From NCBI RefSeq assembly GCF_000725125.1, contig NZ_JFCB01000026.1:1-64000 (forward strand): a DNA stretch of 64,000 nt, written 5' to 3'. Position numbers and translations under genes: made by a program. Of this stretch, positions 62,446 through 64,000 are shown piece after piece. Origin of the DNA: Streptomyces toyocaensis (GTDB taxonomy: Bacteria > Actinomycetota > Actinomycetes > Streptomycetales > Streptomycetaceae). The stretch's first letter is position 1; every line of letters starts with the position of its first letter. The notes under the pieces were generated by a model. The model saw only the letters and a list, made by a program, of their open reading frames with translations. It searched no databases and was not told the origin of the DNA.

Positions 62446-64000
62446 GCACTGTGTTGTTGTTGTCGACCGCCGACACGGACCTGCTGGCGGCCCGCGCCTC
62501 CGGTGCCGCCTACCGGATCGGCAACCCGACCCGCGTGGACGTGGCGGAGGAACTGCCCGCGCTGCTCGACGGCGCGGACCTCGCCGTCGTACGACTGCTG
62601 GGCGGCAGGCGCGCCTGGGAGGACGGACTCGCGGCGCTGAAGGCACGCGGGATCCCGGCCGTGCTGCTCGGCGGGGAGGCCGTGCCCGACGCCGAGCTGA
62701 TGGCCGAGTCGACGGTGCCCGCCGGGGTGGTGGCCCAGGCGCTGCGGTACCTCGTGGAGGGCGGCCCGGAGAACCTGACCGAGCTGGCCCGGTTCCTGTC
62801 GGACACCGTGCTGCTGACCGGCGAGGGTTTCGAGGAGCCCCGGAAGATGCCGGAGTACGGCGTCCACGGCGCGCGTGCCCTGGAACACGGCCGCCCGACG
62901 GTCGGCGTGCTCTTCTACCGGGCGCACGAACTGAGCGGCAACACCGCCTTCGTGGACACGCTGTGCGACGCGATCGAGGCACGGGGCGCCAACGCCCTGC
63001 CCGTCTACTGCGGTTCGCTGCGCGGCGCCGACGCGGGCCTGTACGAGCTGCTGGCCAAGGCCGACACCCTCGTCGCGACCGTGCTCGCGGCCGGCGGCAC
63101 GCACGCCTCGCAGGCGTCGGCGGGCGGGGACGAGGAGGCGTGGGACGTCGGGGTGCTGGCCGACCTGGACGTGCCGGTGCTGCAGGGACTCTGCCTGACC
63201 TCCTCACGCGCCGCCTGGGAGGAGTCCGACGCCGCGCTGTCCCCCATGGACGCGGCGATGCAGGTCGCCATCCCGGAGTTCGACGGCCGGCTGATCACGG
63301 TGCCCTTCTCCTTCAAGGAGCAGGGCCCGGACGACGTCCCGGTGTACGTCGCCGACCCGGAGCGGGCGGCGCGGGTGGCCGGGATCGCCGTACGGCACGC
63401 CCGGCTCGGGCACAGGCCGAACGCCGAGAAGAAGCTCGCGCTGGTCTTCACCGCGTACCCGACGAAGCACTCGCGGGTCGGCAACGCGGTCGGCCTGGAC
63501 ACCCCGGCGTCCGCGGTGCGGGTGCTGGACGCACTGCGGGACGCCGGGTACTCCCTGACCGAATACCCCGGCGACGGCGACGCGCTGATCCACCGGCTCA
63601 TCGAGGCCGGCGGGCACGACGTCGAGTGGCTGACCGAGGAGCAGCTGGCCGCCGCGCCCGCGCGGGTGCCGCTGGCGGACTACCGGGCCTGGTTCGAGAA
63701 GCTGGACCCGGGGCTGCGGGAGGGGATGCGTGAGGCGTGGGGCGAGCCGCCGGGGTCGCTGTACGTCGACGGGGACGACATCGTGCTGGCGTCCCTGCGG
63801 TTCGGCAACGTCGTCGTCATGATCCAGCCGCCGCGCGGCTTCGGGGAGAACCCGATCGCGATCTACCACGACCCCGACATGCCGCCGTCGCACCACTACA
63901 TGGCGGCCTACCGGTGGCTGGAGAACAGTTTCGGCGCCGACGCGATCGTGCACATGGGCAAGCACGGCACGATGGAGTGGCTGCCGGGCAAGGGCCTGGG
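62442..64000 (+). CDS. cobN: Cobaltochelatase subunit CobN (5' part)
   Basis: Large subunit of the ATP-dependent aerobic cobaltochelatase that inserts cobalt into hydrogenobyrinic acid a,c-diamide. The visible 519 codons cover the N-terminal part: [61 protein letters not shown] and [21 protein letters not shown], ending near [16 protein letters not shown], all in the family's order. The gene runs off the right edge; full-length proteins are about 1,200 residues. ATG at 62442 overlaps the cobQ stop. Confidence 0.96.
   Translation, partial: MSTVLLLSTADTDLLAARASGAAYRIGNPTRVDVAEELPALLDGADLAVVRLLGGRRAWEDGLAALKARGIPAVLLGGEAVPDAELMAESTVPAGVVAQALRYLVEGGPENLTELARFLSDTVLLTGEGFEEPRKMPEYGVHGARALEHGRPTVGVLFYRAHELSGNTAFVDTLCDAIEARGANALPVYCGSLRGADAGLYELLAKADTLVATVLAAGGTHASQASAGGDEEAWDVGVLADLDVPVLQGLCLTSSRAAWEESDAALSPMDAAMQVAIPEFDGRLITVPFSFKEQGPDDVPVYVADPERAARVAGIAVRHARLGHRPNAEKKLALVFTAYPTKHSRVGNAVGLDTPASAVRVLDALRDAGYSLTEYPGDGDALIHRLIEAGGHDVEWLTEEQLAAAPARVPLADYRAWFEKLDPGLREGMREAWGEPPGSLYVDGDDIVLASLRFGNVVVMIQPPRGFGENPIAIYHDPDMPPSHHYMAAYRWLENSFGADAIVHMGKHGTMEWLPGKGL

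Overview
The window is a piece of a Streptomyces core chromosome: very high GC, GTG and TTG starts, long GC-driven shadow ORFs, a chaplin gene, a streptophobe-type membrane protein, and a gene order (chpE, serB, fabI-fabG, tldD-tldE, tyrS, moaA, pit, cobD-cobQ-cobN) like the one I remember for S. coelicolor (from memory, not checked). I see no prophage, integrative element, CRISPR array or secondary-metabolite cluster. The only mobile-element trace is a small decayed IS3-type relic near 40.3 kb.

Layout. 1-0.25 kb: promoter/leader of a ribosomal RNA operon that runs off the left edge on the minus strand. 0.3-7 kb: DNA glycosylase, Spo0M-like protein, PEBP protein, HNH nuclease, an SPFH/NfeD membrane pair, a lone ABC ATPase and an orphan protein, followed by a GC-rich tandem-repeat tract. 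7.2-19 kb: chaplin ChpE beside a two-component system, a coupled SDR/QueA-like pair, a secreted transglycosylase with a structured 5' leader, an FHA-ABC exporter of the Rv1747 type, a streptophobe membrane protein, SerB and a SixA-like phosphatase. 19.4-29 kb: an MFS transporter with a 38-residue companion and a divergent GntR regulator sharing a palindromic operator, the fatty-acid genes fabG-fabI, the TldD/TldE protease pair whose junction has been tandemly multiplied, and tyrS. 29-41 kb: small membrane proteins, moaA, an ActP/DUF485 acetate symporter pair, two tandem secreted subtilases, a class III CoA-transferase, CopD, an exonuclease-BRCT protein, the IS3 relic and a zinc-ribbon protein. 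41-47 kb: SURF1, then a tightly overlapping run of SSS symporter, ECF sigma factor, small membrane protein, GH15 glycosidase and an SDR lacking its catalytic motif. 47-50 kb: an AmaP/Asp23 envelope-stress operon with a divergent gene that looks Asp23-like itself. 50-58 kb: enoyl-CoA hydratase, a small HTH protein, an ABC-F ATPase with a candidate leader peptide, a VOC protein, an orphan protein, an alpha/beta hydrolase and a class II aldolase. 58-64 kb: PiT phosphate transporter behind PHO-box-like repeats, then a cobalamin riboswitch and cobD-cobQ-cobN (cobN cut by the right edge).

The most unusual signals are regulatory or structural rather than new enzymes: the triplicated tldD-tldE junction, in which each copy re-creates the ATGA stop/start coupling; the structured leader of the transglycosylase gene, in which a palindromic hexamer overlaps the ribosome binding site; the short leader ORF before the ABC-F gene; and the extended family of Asp23-like proteins around AmaP. 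Most other genes are conserved Streptomyces housekeeping genes. Starts were adjusted by hand from ribosome binding sites and family length; where two starts compete this is stated.
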